A DNA stretch of 64,000 nt, taken from NCBI RefSeq assembly GCF_001650495.1, contig NZ_LWCS01000002.1:248001-312000 (forward strand), given 5' to 3'. This document shows positions 35,323 through 45,276 of the stretch, piece after piece; positions within the stretch are counted from its first letter, which is position 1; the number at the start of each line of letters is the position of its first letter. The notes under the pieces were generated by a model. It saw only the letters and a program-made list of their open reading frames with translations, did not search any database and was not told the DNA's origin. The DNA is from Mycolicibacterium iranicum (lineage in GTDB: Bacteria; Actinomycetota; Actinomycetes; Mycobacteriales; Mycobacteriaceae). A program made the translations under genes and the position numbers.

Positions 35323-37863
35323 ATGACTGACACCACGCTGCCCCCCGCCGGGGAGTCCGGCGACCGGATCGAGCCGGTCGACATCCAGCAGGAAATGCAG
35401 CGCAGTTACATCGATTACGCGATGAGCGTCATCGTCGGCCGCGCACTTCCCGAGGTCCGCGACGGTCTCAAGCCGGTGCACCGTCGCGTGCTGTACGCCA
35501 TGTTCGACTCCGGCTTCCGGCCGGACCGCGGACACGCGAAATCTGCACGCTCCGTTGCCGAGACGATGGGCAACTATCACCCGCACGGCGACTCGTCGAT
35601 CTACGACACCCTGGTCCGGATGGCCCAGCCGTGGTCGCTGCGGTACCCGCTGGTCGACGGCCAGGGGAACTTCGGCTCACCTGGTAACGATCCGCCGGCG
35701 GCGATGCGCTACACGGAAGCGCGGCTCACTCCCCTGGCAATGGAGATGCTGCGTGAAATCGACGAGGAGACAGTCGATTTCATCCCGAACTACGACGGCC
35801 GGGTACAGGAACCGACGGTTCTGCCGAGCCGTTTCCCGAACCTGCTCGCCAACGGTTCCGGCGGCATCGCTGTCGGTATGGCCACCAACATCCCGCCGCA
35901 CAATCTGCGGGAGCTGGCGGAGGCCGTCTACTGGTGCCTCGAGAATCACGAGGCCGACGAAGAGGCCACACTTGGGGCGGTCTGTGAGCGCGTCAAGGGT
36001 CCTGACTTCCCGACGCGCGGTTTGATCGTTGGTGGACAAGGGATTACCGACACCTACAACACCGGGCGCGGGTCCATCCGGATGCGCGGCGTGGTCGAGA
36101 TCGAGGAAGATTCGCGCGGCCGGACATCTCTGGTCATCACCGAACTGCCCTACCAGGTCAATCACGACAACTTCATCACCTCGATCGCCGAGCAGGTCCG
36201 TGACGGCAAGCTGACCGGAATCTCGAACATCGAGGATCAGTCGAGCGACCGTGTGGGTCTGCGCATCGTCGTGGAGATCAAGCGCGACGCCGTGGCCAAG
36301 GTGGTGCTGAACAACCTCTACAAGCACACCCAGCTGCAGACCAGTTTCGGCGCCAACATGCTGGCAATCGTCGACGGGGTTCCGCGCACGCTGCGGCTCG
36401 ACCAGCTGATCCGGCACTACGTCAACCATCAGCTCGACGTCATCATCCGACGGACTCGATACCGTCTGCGCAAAGCCAACGAGCGGGCTCACATCCTGCG
36501 CGGTTTGGTCAAGGCGCTCGACGCGCTCGACGAAGTGATCGCGTTGATCCGAGCGTCTCAAACCGTCGAGATCGCGCGCAGCGGCCTGATCGAGTTGCTC
36601 GACATCGACGAGATCCAGGCCCAGGCGATCCTCGACATGCAGCTGCGGCGTCTCGCCGCCCTGGAGCGGCAGCGCATCGTCGACGACCTCGCCAAGATCG
36701 AAGCCGAGATCGCCGACCTCGAGGACATTCTCGCCAAGCCGGAACGGCAGCGGGCGATCGTGCACGACGAACTCAAGGAGATCGTCGAAAAGTACGGCGA
36801 CGACCGGCGGACCCGGATCATCGCCGCCGACGGTGAGGTCGCCGACGAAGATCTGATCGCACGCGAAGACGTCGTCGTCACGATCACCGAGACCGGCTAC
36901 GCCAAGCGCACCAAGACCGACCTGTACCGCAGCCAGAAGCGCGGCGGCAAGGGCGTCCAGGGTGCCGGGCTCAAGCAGGACGACATCGTCAACCACTTCT
37001 TCGTGTGTTCAACTCACGACTGGATCCTGTTCTTCACCACGCAGGGACGCGTGTACCGGGCGAAGGCCTACGACCTGCCCGAGGCATCCCGCACGGCGCG
37101 GGGACAGCACGTGGCCAACCTGTTGGCGTTCCAGCCCGAGGAACGGATCGCCCAGGTCATCCAGATCAAGGGCTACGAGGATGCCCCCTACCTGGTGCTC
37201 GCGACCCGCAACGGCCTGGTGAAGAAGTCCCGACTGGTGGACTTCGACTCCAACAGGTCGGGCGGCATCGTCGCGGTCAACCTGCGCGACGGCGACGAAC
37301 TCGTCGGCGCAGTGCTGTGCTCCTCGGCGGAGGATCTGCTGCTGGTGTCGGCGAACGGGCAGTCGATCCGCTTCTCCGCAACCGATGAGGCGCTGCGGCC
37401 GATGGGGCGCGCGACCTCGGGTGTGCAGGGGATGCGCTTCAACGCCGACGACGCACTGCTGTCCCTCAACGTCGTTCGCGAGGATACGTATCTGCTGGTC
37501 GCGACATCTGGCGGCTACGCCAAGCGGACTGCGATCGAGGAGTATCCCGTGCAGGGCCGCGGCGGCAAGGGAGTGCTGACCATTCAGTTCGACAAGCGGC
37601 GTGGCACGCTGGTGGGCGCGCTGATCGTCGACGACGACACCGAGCTGTACGCCATCACGTCTGGCGGCGGTGTCATCCGGACCGCGGCGCGGCAGGTGCG
37701 CAAGGCTGGACGCCAGACGAAGGGCGTTCGTTTGATGAACCTGGGCGAGGGCGACACACTTATCGCGATCGCACGCAATGCCGAAGCCGGCGACAGCACC
37801 GACGAGGTGGTAACTGACGTCGACGCGGTTGTGGAGAACGAGGAATCGAGTGAGGAGTCGTAG
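35323..37863 (+). CDS. gyrA: DNA gyrase subunit A
   Basis: An 846-aa DNA-cleaving subunit. The catalytic Tyr is Tyr130 in [14 protein letters not shown]. The quinolone-resistance region is [18 protein letters not shown]. The first Ser (residue 91 here) replaces the Ala found in M. tuberculosis (Ala90) and most mycobacteria. The C-terminal beta-pinwheel includes the GyrA box QRGGKG-like [12 protein letters not shown]. No intein interrupts the Tyr region. The ATG at 35323 lies 38 nt after gyrB. Confidence 0.97.
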   Translation: MTDTTLPPAGESGDRIEPVDIQQEMQRSYIDYAMSVIVGRALPEVRDGLKPVHRRVLYAMFDSGFRPDRGHAKSARSVAETMGNYHPHGDSSIYDTLVRMAQPWSLRYPLVDGQGNFGSPGNDPPAAMRYTEARLTPLAMEMLREIDEETVDFIPNYDGRVQEPTVLPSRFPNLLANGSGGIAVGMATNIPPHNLRELAEAVYWCLENHEADEEATLGAVCERVKGPDFPTRGLIVGGQGITDTYNTGRGSIRMRGVVEIEEDSRGRTSLVITELPYQVNHDNFITSIAEQVRDGKLTGISNIEDQSSDRVGLRIVVEIKRDAVAKVVLNNLYKHTQLQTSFGANMLAIVDGVPRTLRLDQLIRHYVNHQLDVIIRRTRYRLRKANERAHILRGLVKALDALDEVIALIRASQTVEIARSGLIELLDIDEIQAQAILDMQLRRLAALERQRIVDDLAKIEAEIADLEDILAKPERQRAIVHDELKEIVEKYGDDRRTRIIAADGEVADEDLIAREDVVVTITETGYAKRTKTDLYRSQKRGGKGVQGAGLKQDDIVNHFFVCSTHDWILFFTTQGRVYRAKAYDLPEASRTARGQHVANLLAFQPEERIAQVIQIKGYEDAPYLVLATRNGLVKKSRLVDFDSNRSGGIVAVNLRDGDELVGAVLCSSAEDLLLVSANGQSIRFSATDEALRPMGRATSGVQGMRFNADDALLSLNVVREDTYLLVATSGGYAKRTAIEEYPVQGRGGKGVLTIQFDKRRGTLVGALIVDDDTELYAITSGGGVIRTAARQVRKAGRQTKGVRLMNLGEGDTLIAIARNAEAGDSTDEVVTDVDAVVENEESSEES

Positions 37864-38808
37864 GTGAGCTCACCGAATGAGCCGGGACCCCCGCGCGCCG
37901 GTGAAGGATCCGGTGGCGCCGGACCCGACGGCGGCTCACGAGCGGCCCACACCGCCGATGCCGGCGATCTGCCCCCGTGGCAGCGGGGCCCGGCGGCACG
38001 AGCCAGGCAGCAGCAACCGACGCAGGAGATATCTCGTCCGGACGGACCGCGCGGCGGCAACCCGGCCGGCCTCGATGCCAGGCTGAACCGCTTCATGGCA
38101 GGCGGCTCGGCAGCCGCGCCGGATACCGAGCAGACCCCGCGCAAGGAGCCCGCGCCCCGACCGGAGCCCGCGCCGCGCCCGGACCCGGCGCCGCGCAACG
38201 ACCGTACGGATATTGTCCGCACCGAGGGCAACCGTCCCGAGGCTGCCGCAGCCAGGCCCGACCAGGCGAGCGCCTACGCCAGCGAGATCCCCGACCTTTC
38301 CGGGCCTCTCCCCCGTCCGCCGCAGCAGCAACGCAAGCCGGTGGAGCGTCAGCAGACCGAGCCGCCGGCGAAGTCTGCGGTCAAAGGCACGTCTTCGGCG
38401 GGGAACCGGGCGGTGCAGGTGGGCACCCGCCAGCAGCACAGAGGCCCGGTGCGGGCGAGTATGCAGATCCGCCGGGTCGATCCGTGGAGCACGCTGAAGG
38501 TGTCGCTGCTGCTGTCGATCGTGCTGTTCTTCGTGTGGATGATCGCTGTCGCGTTCCTGTACCTGGTGCTCGGCGGAATGGGCGTGTGGACCAAGCTGAA
38601 CAGCAACGTCGGTGATCTGCTGACCAGCGCCAGCGGCAGCTCCGGCGGCGAGCTGGTGTCCAGCGGAACCATCTTCGGCGGCGCTGCGCTGATCGGACTG
38701 GTGAACATCGTGTTGATGACCGCGGCGGCGACGATCGGGGCGTTCATCTACAACCTCACCACCGACCTCGTGGGCGGTGTCGAGGTCACTCTGGCCGACC
38801 GGGACTGA
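37864..38808 (+). CDS. DUF3566 transmembrane protein (Rv0007 type)
   Basis: A 314-aa protein. Residues 1-190 are a Pro/Ala/Arg-rich, disordered cytoplasmic region with [14 protein letters not shown]-like runs. Residues about 195-310 form the DUF3566 domain with two membrane helices ([20 protein letters not shown] and [20 protein letters not shown]). The GTG start directly abuts the gyrA stop. This gene follows gyrA throughout actinobacteria; its function is unknown. Confidence 0.88.
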   Translation: MSSPNEPGPPRAGEGSGGAGPDGGSRAAHTADAGDLPPWQRGPAARARQQQPTQEISRPDGPRGGNPAGLDARLNRFMAGGSAAAPDTEQTPRKEPAPRPEPAPRPDPAPRNDRTDIVRTEGNRPEAAAARPDQASAYASEIPDLSGPLPRPPQQQRKPVERQQTEPPAKSAVKGTSSAGNRAVQVGTRQQHRGPVRASMQIRRVDPWSTLKVSLLLSIVLFFVWMIAVAFLYLVLGGMGVWTKLNSNVGDLLTSASGSSGGELVSSGTIFGGAALIGLVNIVLMTAAATIGAFIYNLTTDLVGGVEVTLADRD

Positions 38809-38878
38809 CCTCCTGGCTTCCGGTTTGGGTGACAGGTTCTCCGTGCGGTAATCTCGTCGCTCGGCCCGTGCGGTTGAC

Positions 38879-38952
38879 GGGGCTATAGCTCAGGCGGTTA
38901 GAGCGCTTCGCTGATAACGAAGAGGTCGGAGGTTCGAGTCCTCCTAGCCCCA
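38879..38952 (+). tRNA. ileT: tRNA-Ile (GAT anticodon)
   Basis: 74 nt fold as a cloverleaf. Acceptor GGGGCTA (38879-38885) pairs with TAGCCCC (38945-38951), followed by discriminator A. The anticodon loop is CTGATAA (anticodon GAT). The T-loop is GGTTCGAGTCC. CCA is not encoded. Confidence 0.97.
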
Positions 38953-38968
38953 CGGAAAGGTACATGTC

Positions 38969-39091
38969 ATGAAGCTGGTGCTTCTGCTCGCGGCGGGTGT
39001 CGCGGCCGCTGCGGTAACCGTGTGGCGAACCCAGCACGGACCCGAGGTCTGGCACACAGCTTCCGATGCACCTCCCCCCGAGGGGCCTTAG
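38969..39091 (+). CDS. DLW-39 family small membrane protein
   Basis: A 40-aa protein, MKLVLLLAAGVAAAAVTVWR then TQHGPEVWHTASDAP, with one hydrophobic helix and a short polar tail. GGAAAGG lies 8 nt before the ATG. Small proteins of about 39 residues with a DLW motif are found next to these tRNAs in many actinobacteria; here the motif reads EVW. The last three codons (GGG CCT TAG) lie inside the tRNA-Ala gene, a 10-nt overlap with the acceptor stem. Function unknown. Confidence 0.75.
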   Translation: MKLVLLLAAGVAAAAVTVWRTQHGPEVWHTASDAPPPEGP

Positions 39092-39154
39092 CTCAGTTGG
39101 TAGAGCGCTGCCTTTGCAAGGCAGATGTCAGGAGTTCGAATCTCCTAGGCTCCA
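39082..39154 (+). tRNA. alaT: tRNA-Ala (TGC anticodon)
   Basis: 73 nt. Acceptor GGGGCCT (39082-39088) pairs with AGGCTCC (39147-39153, one G-U), followed by A. The anticodon loop is TTTGCAA (anticodon TGC). CCA is not encoded. Its first 10 nt are shared with the DLW-39 reading frame. Confidence 0.97.
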
Positions 39155-39249
39155 CAATCACATTCGATCCGGATTCACCGAACTCCTCTTCGGGTAGACC
39201 CCTCGACGTGCCGCGACGGTGCGGCGACACGCGACGAGGAGGTCACGCG

Positions 39250-39423
39250 ATGGCTGGTTCCGCCGAGTTGGAGAAGGACGCGAAGGACGCGCTGCTGAAG
39301 GCGATCCGCGCCGCCACCCCGAGTGCGTCCACCGCAGGGCTGCAACAACTGGCGACCGCCTACGCGCTCACCGTCGGTGCCGGCAAGGGCAAGCTCCCGG
39401 GCGTCAGCGCGACAGACGACTGA
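39250..39423 (+). CDS. Small hypothetical protein, 57 aa
   Basis: The ATG at 39250 is preceded by a strong ribosome-binding site, GAGGAGG (39235-39241). The product begins MAGSAELEKDAKDALLKAIR and has a predicted amphipathic helix pair and a Gly/Lys-rich end. There is no signal or membrane segment. It is convergent with sdaA, 12 nt apart. The good Shine-Dalgarno and normal codon use support a real gene; no family is recognised. Confidence 0.7.
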   Translation: MAGSAELEKDAKDALLKAIRAATPSASTAGLQQLATAYALTVGAGKGKLPGVSATDD

Positions 39424-39435
39424 GTCACCACAAAC

Positions 39436-40782
39436 TCAGCATTCGACGACGTTGAGGGCCAATCCCCCGAGCGACGTCTCCTTGTACTTGTCGGCCATGT
39501 CGGCGCCGGTGTCGCGCATCGTCTTGATCGCCGTGTCCAGGCTGACGTGGTGTGTGCCGTCGCCCGCCAGCGCCATCCGCGCCGCGGCGATGGCCTTCAC
39601 CGATGCGATCGCGTTGCGTTCGATGCACGGGATCTGCACCAGCCCACCCACCGGATCACACGTGAGCCCGAGGTTGTGTTCGATCCCGATCTCGGCGGCG
39701 TTCTCCACCTGAGCGGGTGACCCGCCGAGTACCGCGGCCAGCGCCCCGGCGGCCATCGAGCATGCCGAGCCGACCTCGCCCTGACACCCCACCTCGGCAC
39801 CGGAGATCGACGCATTGGCCTTGAACAGCTGTCCGATCGCGCCGGCCGTCAGCAGGAACTCGACGACGCCGTCCTCGTCAGCTCCCGGGACGAACCGCCA
39901 GTAATAGTGCAGGACAGCGGGAATGATGCCCGCAGCCCCGTTGGTCGGCGCCGTCACCACGCGACCGCCCGCGGCGTTCTCCTCGTTGACCGCCAACGCG
40001 TAGACCGTCACCCAGTCCATCGCGTACAGCGGATCCGTGGGGTTCGACTCGAGAGCTTTCGCCAGCGCCCGAGCCCTGCGCCGCACGTGCAGGGCCCCCG
40101 GCAGCGTGCCGTCGGCGGCGAGACCCCGGTCGACGCACTCGCGCATCGCCGACCAGATCCGCAGCAGATCGTGACGCAGGCGTGCTCCGTTGCCCAGCAC
40201 CGCTTCGTTGTGCGCCACGAGGTCGGCGATACTGCAACGGTTCTCGATAGCGAATGCCACCATCTCGGCCGCGGTGTGGAATGGATACGGCACTGTGACG
40301 TCCTCGGGCACACCGCCCGCCGCTTCGTCCTCGTCGACGACGAATCCGCCACCCACCGAGTAGTAGGTCCGCTGCGCCAGCACTCCCCCGGCACCGTCGA
40401 ACGCCGTGAAGACCATGCCGTTGCTGTGAAAGTCCATAACTTGCAACGACAGAACGATGTCGGCGGACATGTCGAAGTCGATCGGGTGCTCACCACCGAG
40501 CTGCAACCGTTGCTCGGAGGCCACCGCGGCGATGCGGGCGTGCGCTGCGTCAGGATCGACCGTCTCAGGGTCCACCCCTTCGAGTCCGAGGACAACCGCA
40601 CCCGGTGTCCCGTGGCCGGCGCCGGTAGCTCCGAGCGATCCGTACAGCTCCACGCGCACCTGCGCAACGGCGTCGAGGCTCAGGTGCTCCACGAAGCGAC
40701 GCGCCGCCCGCATCGGGCCAACGGTGTGTGAGCTCGACGGGCCGATGCCGATCGAGAAGAGATCGAACACCGAGACGGTCAT
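39436..40782 (-). CDS. sdaA: L-serine ammonia-lyase (iron-sulfur type)
   Basis: A 448-aa single-chain enzyme converting L-serine to pyruvate and ammonia. N-terminal beta domain begins [20 protein letters not shown]. The alpha domain carries the [4Fe-4S] cysteines in [20 protein letters not shown] and [20 protein letters not shown]. The last residue is Cys, the tail-in-mouth cysteine described for the Legionella enzyme. It sits between the 57-aa gene and cwsA, where M. tuberculosis has no such gene. Confidence 0.95.
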   Translation of the reverse strand: MTVSVFDLFSIGIGPSSSHTVGPMRAARRFVEHLSLDAVAQVRVELYGSLGATGAGHGTPGAVVLGLEGVDPETVDPDAAHARIAAVASEQRLQLGGEHPIDFDMSADIVLSLQVMDFHSNGMVFTAFDGAGGVLAQRTYYSVGGGFVVDEDEAAGGVPEDVTVPYPFHTAAEMVAFAIENRCSIADLVAHNEAVLGNGARLRHDLLRIWSAMRECVDRGLAADGTLPGALHVRRRARALAKALESNPTDPLYAMDWVTVYALAVNEENAAGGRVVTAPTNGAAGIIPAVLHYYWRFVPGADEDGVVEFLLTAGAIGQLFKANASISGAEVGCQGEVGSACSMAAGALAAVLGGSPAQVENAAEIGIEHNLGLTCDPVGGLVQIPCIERNAIASVKAIAAARMALAGDGTHHVSLDTAIKTMRDTGADMADKYKETSLGGLALNVVEC

Positions 40783-40800
40783 GACGGCGGTGCCATTCCG

Positions 40801-41235
40801 CTAGGGTTTCGGCGCGACTTCGACGCTCGGCGGCAGGGGCGACGGCTCGGGCTGCGCGGACCGGCGCAGAATCGAGAACGTCACCGCTCCCCCGGCGAGC
40901 ACCGCGACGCCGACACCGACGAAGAGCAGTCGACGTCCGCGGCGCCGCGGTTTGCGCGCATTGCTCAGTGCCGCAGGCAGATTCGCGAGGACCTCCTGAG
41001 CGGCGGCCACCTCGGAGGCGATCGTCTCCTGGGCCGACGCAAGGTCGGCCTTCAGCTCGCGGGCGATCTTGCTGCGGCGGTAACGGTCCCCGACCCAGGA
41101 GGTCGAGCTACGTACCGACTCGACTCCGAGACCCACCGCCCCCCTGCCGACATCGACCGGGCCGACCGTCGAATACTTCAGGCCGCGGCCGAGCCGCTGG
41201 CTCGGGGTCAGGCGTACGCGGGTCTTGGAGCTCAT
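40801..41235 (-). CDS. cwsA: Cell wall synthesis protein CwsA
   Basis: A 144-aa protein with a basic soluble N-terminus (SSKTRVRLTPSQRLGRGLKY), a coiled-coil-like helix around residues 60-90 (LASAQETIASEVAAAQEVL), one membrane helix near 105-120 (LLFVGVGVAVLAGGAVTF) and a Pro-rich external tail. It corresponds to Rv0008c. CwsA partners CrgA and Wag31 in mycobacterial division and polar growth; crgA is 1.2 kb away. Confidence 0.88.
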   Translation of the reverse strand: MSSKTRVRLTPSQRLGRGLKYSTVGPVDVGRGAVGLGVESVRSSTSWVGDRYRRSKIARELKADLASAQETIASEVAAAQEVLANLPAALSNARKPRRRGRRLLFVGVGVAVLAGGAVTFSILRRSAQPEPSPLPPSVEVAPKP

Positions 41236-41341
41236 AGCCCACCTCTTTCTTCAGTGACGGGTGTCGCCCTATCAGCCTGCCACCCCGGCCTAGGTGCCGG
41301 TGCCCGGTTGGCCGTCAGACCGCTCGTGGCACACTCGGTCC

Positions 41342-41869
41342 GTGACGAGTCCCATTCAGACCGCGACCGCGACCCTCCACACCAACCGCGGCGACATCAA
41401 GATCGCGCTGTTCGGAAACCACGCCCCGAAGACAGTGTCCAATTTCGTCGGACTGGCCCAGGGCACCAAGGAGTACAGCACCGAGAACGCGTCCGGCGGC
41501 TCCTCGGGCCCGTTCTATGACGGCGTCATCTTCCACCGCGTCATCGAGGGCTTCATGATCCAGGGCGGTGATCCGACCGGCACCGGGCGTGGCGATGCGG
41601 GTTACAAGTTCGCCGACGAGTTCCACCCCGAGCTGCAGTTCGACAAGCCCTACCTGCTCGCGATGGCCAACGCTGGACCCGGCACCAACGGTTCGCAGTT
41701 CTTCATCACGGTCACCCCGACGCCGCACCTGAACCGGCGCCATACGATCTTCGGCGAGGTTGTGGACCCCGAATCGCAAAAGGTCGTCGATGCGATCGCC
41801 ACGACCGCGACCGACCGTAGTGACCGTCCCACCGACCCGGTCGTCATCGAGTCGATCACCATCTCCTAG
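41342..41869 (+). CDS. ppiA: Peptidyl-prolyl cis-trans isomerase A (cyclophilin)
   Basis: A 175-aa cyclophilin. Motifs: [39 protein letters not shown] (catalytic Arg), [16 protein letters not shown] and [13 protein letters not shown]. The GTG at 41342 ([15 protein letters not shown]) is chosen over 41294. No signal peptide, so cytoplasmic. Convergent with the PH-domain gene, stop codons overlapping by 4 nt. Confidence 0.95.
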   Translation: MTSPIQTATATLHTNRGDIKIALFGNHAPKTVSNFVGLAQGTKEYSTENASGGSSGPFYDGVIFHRVIEGFMIQGGDPTGTGRGDAGYKFADEFHPELQFDKPYLLAMANAGPGTNGSQFFITVTPTPHLNRRHTIFGEVVDPESQKVVDAIATTATDRSDRPTDPVVIESITIS

Positions 41870-42312
41870 CGGCCGCCTCCTGATCCGGCGCCGGGGGCGA
41901 ATCCGGCGTCGGTCAGCGCGTCGAGTACGTGAAGGGGCTCTGTACCCAGGTCCCATCGGCTCAGGACGAGCAGCCGGTCATCTGTGGTGTCGATCTCCAG
42001 CAGTCGTACCTTGCGACCTATCCGCCGGAATTCGGTGATCCGAATGCGGTTGATGTCGTCGCGTGTGAGCTGTCTCACTTTCCACCAGCCGCGGTAGCTC
42101 AGCGTGTTCCCCGAGATTGCCAGCTTAGGTCGTGCGATCCATGACATGAGCGCAAACACCATCAACCCGAACGCGGCAAGCCCGATAAGGATGCGGCCCG
42201 GCACGTCTGTGACCAGCGTCACAGCGCCGACTGCCATCAGGATTCCGAGAATTCCCGCTGCCACGACGCCGGCAGTCCTAGGTTGCCACTGTGTTTGCTG
42301 CACGGGCTCCAC
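41866..42312 (-). CDS. PH-domain membrane protein (Rv0010c type)
   Basis: A 148-aa protein with two N-terminal membrane helices ([20 protein letters not shown] and [20 protein letters not shown]) and a C-terminal bacterial PH-like domain ([40 protein letters not shown]). GTG 42312 ([11 protein letters not shown]) is preferred over the in-frame start at 42348. Conserved next to ppiA and crgA; function unknown. Confidence 0.85.
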   Translation of the reverse strand: MEPVQQTQWQPRTAGVVAAGILGILMAVGAVTLVTDVPGRILIGLAAFGLMVFALMSWIARPKLAISGNTLSYRGWWKVRQLTRDDINRIRITEFRRIGRKVRLLEIDTTDDRLLVLSRWDLGTEPLHVLDALTDAGFAPGAGSGGGR

Positions 42313-42338
42313 ACACCCTCCTACCCGGGCTGATGGGG

Positions 42339-42386
42339 TTATCCACAAGTGCTATCCCCAATGGGGATGAATCACATTCGTGTGAT
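42339..42386. promoter_or_regulatory. Perfect DnaA box and two small palindromes
   Basis: TTATCCACA at 42339-42347 is an exact DnaA box. ATCCCC-AAT-GGGGAT (42354-42368) and ATCACA-TTCG-TGTGAT (42371-42386) are perfect inverted repeats. They lie between crgA and the PH-domain gene. They could be a crgA terminator pair or regulator sites. Confidence 0.55.
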
Positions 42387-42458
42387 CCGATGACTGCCAC
42401 GTTGCCGGACAGGTAACACCAGGCGACCGAGATGAATTCATCTCAGGCCAGTCCGGCC

Positions 42459-42740
42459 TCAGCGCCAACGCATCGTGAGCAACAGCCCCGTGATCATGAA
42501 GGCAAACGCGATCGCGTAGTTCCAGACGTTCAGGTCGGCCATCCACTGCAGGAACGACGGAACGTCAGGCCCGCTGCCCGCCAGCTGGAAGACGATCAGC
42601 CACACCAGCCCGATCAGCATCAGCCCCACGAACAGCACGACGAACCAGGTGCTCGACGGTCCAGCCTTGACCTTGACCGGAGTCCGGCTCACCGGGTTGA
42701 TGGTGAAGTCGTTCTTCTTGCGGACCTTGGACTTGGGCAT
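42459..42740 (-). CDS. crgA: Cell division protein CrgA
   Basis: A 93-aa two-helix membrane protein. Starts [20 protein letters not shown], then helix 1 ([20 protein letters not shown]) and helix 2 ([19 protein letters not shown]). CrgA interacts with FtsZ, FtsQ, FtsI and CwsA at the mycobacterial divisome. Divergent from the DUF881 gene. Confidence 0.95.
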   Translation of the reverse strand: MPKSKVRKKNDFTINPVSRTPVKVKAGPSSTWFVVLFVGLMLIGLVWLIVFQLAGSGPDVPSFLQWMADLNVWNYAIAFAFMITGLLLTMRWR

Positions 42741-42872
42741 GCGTACCTTCGAACGTTCGGCGCCGCCACTGTCTCCGGTGCCACGAACGACCGGTCAGTG
42801 CGACGATGTGTAGGGAAAGCCTAACGCAGGCGGCCTGAGCAATTCTGATCATCGAGGGGAGCCGCGACTCCG

Positions 42873-43634
42873 ATGGCCGACGACACCGCAACCCGACGGA
42901 AGCGATCCGTGTGGCGCTTCGGGGTGCCGGTCGTGTGCGTGGCCGCGGGCCTGCTGCTCGGCACCACCCACGGGGTCTCCGGCGGCGACGAGATCCGTCG
43001 CAGTGATTCCCCCCGGCTCGTCGATCTGGTGCGGGAGGCGCAGACATCCGTAGACCGGCTCAGCGCTGAGCAGGGTGCGCTGGCCTTGATGATCGACAAC
43101 CATCACGGCGGCTCGCCCGGTACCGACGCCGCACTGGAAGCGATCACCCGGCGCGGCGACCTGCTGGCCGTCGAGGCGGGTCTGACACCGTTGCGCGGTC
43201 CCGGCCTGGTGGTGACCCTCAACGATGCTCAGCGCGACGCTCAGGGGCGATTTCCCCGGGACGCGTCTCCTGACGATCTCGTCGTGCACCAGCAGGACAT
43301 CCAGGCGGTGATCAACGCGTTGTGGAGCGCAGGGGCCGAAGGCATCCAGGTACAGGATCAACGGATCATCGCGACGTCCGCCCCCCGGTGTGTCGGGAAC
43401 ACCCTGCTGCTCAACGGCAGGACGTACAGCCCCCCGTACGTGATCTCCGCGATCGGGGATGCGGGTGCCATGCAGGCGGCACTGGCCGCCGCTCCGCTTG
43501 TGACGCTGTACAAGCGCTACGCCGTCCGGTTCGGGCTCGGCTACACCGAAGAGGTTCGGGAAATCGAGTTGGTCGGTCACAGCGAATCGGTTCGTATGAA
43601 ATTCGCTCAGCCGATCGGACCGCTCGGCTATTGA
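42873..43634 (+). CDS. DUF881-family membrane protein (Rv0012 type)
   Basis: A 253-aa protein with one N-terminal membrane helix (VWRFGVPVVCVAAGLLLGTT, about residues 10-29), a short coiled-coil (LVDLVREAQTSVDRLSAEQG) and an external DUF881 domain containing GPGLVVTLNDAQR, DLVVHQQDIQAVINALWSAG and PPYVISAIGD. GAGGGGAG precedes the ATG. DUF881 genes occur with division genes in actinobacteria and firmicutes (YlxW/YlxX); no enzyme activity is known. Confidence 0.88.
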   Translation: MADDTATRRKRSVWRFGVPVVCVAAGLLLGTTHGVSGGDEIRRSDSPRLVDLVREAQTSVDRLSAEQGALALMIDNHHGGSPGTDAALEAITRRGDLLAVEAGLTPLRGPGLVVTLNDAQRDAQGRFPRDASPDDLVVHQQDIQAVINALWSAGAEGIQVQDQRIIATSAPRCVGNTLLLNGRTYSPPYVISAIGDAGAMQAALAAAPLVTLYKRYAVRFGLGYTEEVREIELVGHSESVRMKFAQPIGPLGY

Positions 43635-43885
43635 TCTACGCAACAATCCAGATAGCGAATGCGCGGTCGAGATGCAGCGCTTCCTGGCAAATCACCGATG
43701 CCAGGCCAGGGCACGCTCAATACCGTTAACGCGATGTTATGCCGTTTACTGGCAGCCGTTAGCAAGCCCGTGTGCGCATCGTCGCAATTTCGAATTGCCC
43801 GGACGGCATTAGTCATTCGAGTCAATTAGTTAATCTAGGTGTCTATTGCCGAGCCGTCCGGGCGCGGGTTGACACAGGGGGTCTC
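43635..43885. other. Lower-GC spacer before the PE-PPE-domain pair
   Basis: 251 bases with no supported gene. The GC content falls clearly below the neighbours (for example the stretch around TTCGAGTCAATTAGTTAATC). It probably holds the promoter of the next gene and marks an insertion boundary in the conserved block. Confidence 0.5.
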
Positions 43886-44998
43886 GTGAATCGTCGGGTC
43901 CGTCGTGCGTTGGCATCCACTCTTGCCATGCCCTGCGCCGTCCTTCTCGTCCAGCCGGCGTCCGCGCCGGCGGCGACGGTGCTGGCCGTCGAGGGAACGG
44001 CACAGAAGAGGGGCAATGCGCAGACCGCGTTCAACAGCGAGTTCTGCGGGCACAACACGTGCCGGTCGATCAACAACGCGCGCAGCCCCTTCGACGTCAA
44101 AACCGGATCCCGGCAGCTGCAGGCCGCTGTCGATTCCACCCGCGGCGACATCGTGCTGATGGGTTACTCGCTGGGGGCGGCGACCATCTATGACCGATTG
44201 CGCGAATGGGAGAAGACCCCGGCACAGGCTCCCGACCCCGACCGTGTCGTCCTCGTCGTCACCTACGGCAATCCCGAGAACAAATTCGGCGGCGATGACC
44301 GGAAAAACTACTACGCCGGACTGCCGGCCGTGCAGCCTTACCAGCACCTCGACGTCACCATGCAGTACGACAGCGTGGCAGACGTGCCCACTCGCTTCGG
44401 CTGGTATTCCCAGATGAACATCGCCTTCGGACGGCACCTCGCCTACTTCGAAGACGTGGACGTCAACGACCCGGACAACCTCGTCTACCGGGACGGGGAC
44501 GGCACCACCTACATGCTCATCAAAGCTGAGACCCTGCCGATGCTTGCGTGGATGGACCCGTGGATCACCGACGAGCGGATGGCCGAACTCGATGCGAAGT
44601 ACCGGCCGCTGATCGAGAAGGACTACGACCGTCCTCCCTACGTGCCGCAGGGCGAGGGGGCCGACTGGGGCAACGGCAACCCGCCGCCGGCCATCAGCGT
44701 CGAAGACGCCGATGACGAAGACGCCGATGACGAAGATTTCGACGATGAAGACGGATCCGAAGACGCCGAGGTGGAAGCCGTCGACGTGGAAAGTTCTGAG
44801 GCGCACTCGAGCACGGTCGGCGAGGCAGATCCCGAGACGGACACGAACGGCGACGTGCAGCGCACGGGCCGGTCGGAGGAGTCCGCGCCCGAGCCGGAAA
44901 CGTCGGCCGAGGACAGCGTCGACGATACTGACCGCCACTCGGTGTCGGCAGCAAGCCCAGACAGCGAACAGGGCACGGAGTCTTCGCCGGAGACGTGA
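43886..44998 (+). CDS. Secreted PE-PPE-domain (serine alpha/beta hydrolase) protein, copy 1
   Basis: A 370-aa protein with an Ala-rich signal peptide (about residues 1-30) and a PE-PPE domain, the lipase/esterase-like fold otherwise found fused to PE and PPE proteins. The nucleophile motif is GYSLG (Ser95). YGNPENKFGG, LPAVQPYQHLDVTMQYD and HLAYFEDVDVNDP are shared with copy 2. A CxxxxC pair (Cys54, Cys59) precedes the Ser. No PE or PPE N-terminal domain is present. Residues about 272-370 are an acidic, Ser/Thr-rich, probably disordered tail. GTG 43886. Substrate unknown. Confidence 0.8.
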   Translation: MNRRVRRALASTLAMPCAVLLVQPASAPAATVLAVEGTAQKRGNAQTAFNSEFCGHNTCRSINNARSPFDVKTGSRQLQAAVDSTRGDIVLMGYSLGAATIYDRLREWEKTPAQAPDPDRVVLVVTYGNPENKFGGDDRKNYYAGLPAVQPYQHLDVTMQYDSVADVPTRFGWYSQMNIAFGRHLAYFEDVDVNDPDNLVYRDGDGTTYMLIKAETLPMLAWMDPWITDERMAELDAKYRPLIEKDYDRPPYVPQGEGADWGNGNPPPAISVEDADDEDADDEDFDDEDGSEDAEVEAVDVESSEAHSSTVGEADPETDTNGDVQRTGRSEESAPEPETSAEDSVDDTDRHSVSAASPDSEQGTESSPET

Positions 44999-45276
44999 CC
45001 CGACATGGGTGTCACAACTGCGTAAGAGTTAGCGAAGCCTGTGTTGCTGCCAGTGGCAGTAGATTGAAGCGGAAGGTTTCCGCCGCGCGGCCCAAAATCA
45101 AGATCTGTCAATGTCTTAACTACGAGACCGCGCGGAGCGAAAGTCCCACGTTTCAAAGTTGAGGCGTTGGGAAAACCTTCGCCACAGTTTCACCAGCAAC
45201 AGTTTCGTTCACTTCCGGCGGCGGATACCGAGATCCGATCGTGCGGGGCGTTTCGATCGACTCGCCGAGGACTCTC

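Noticed and set aside
35323-37863. Intein in gyrA (and gyrB, dnaA)
   Set aside because: All are of normal length, with uninterrupted catalytic motifs.
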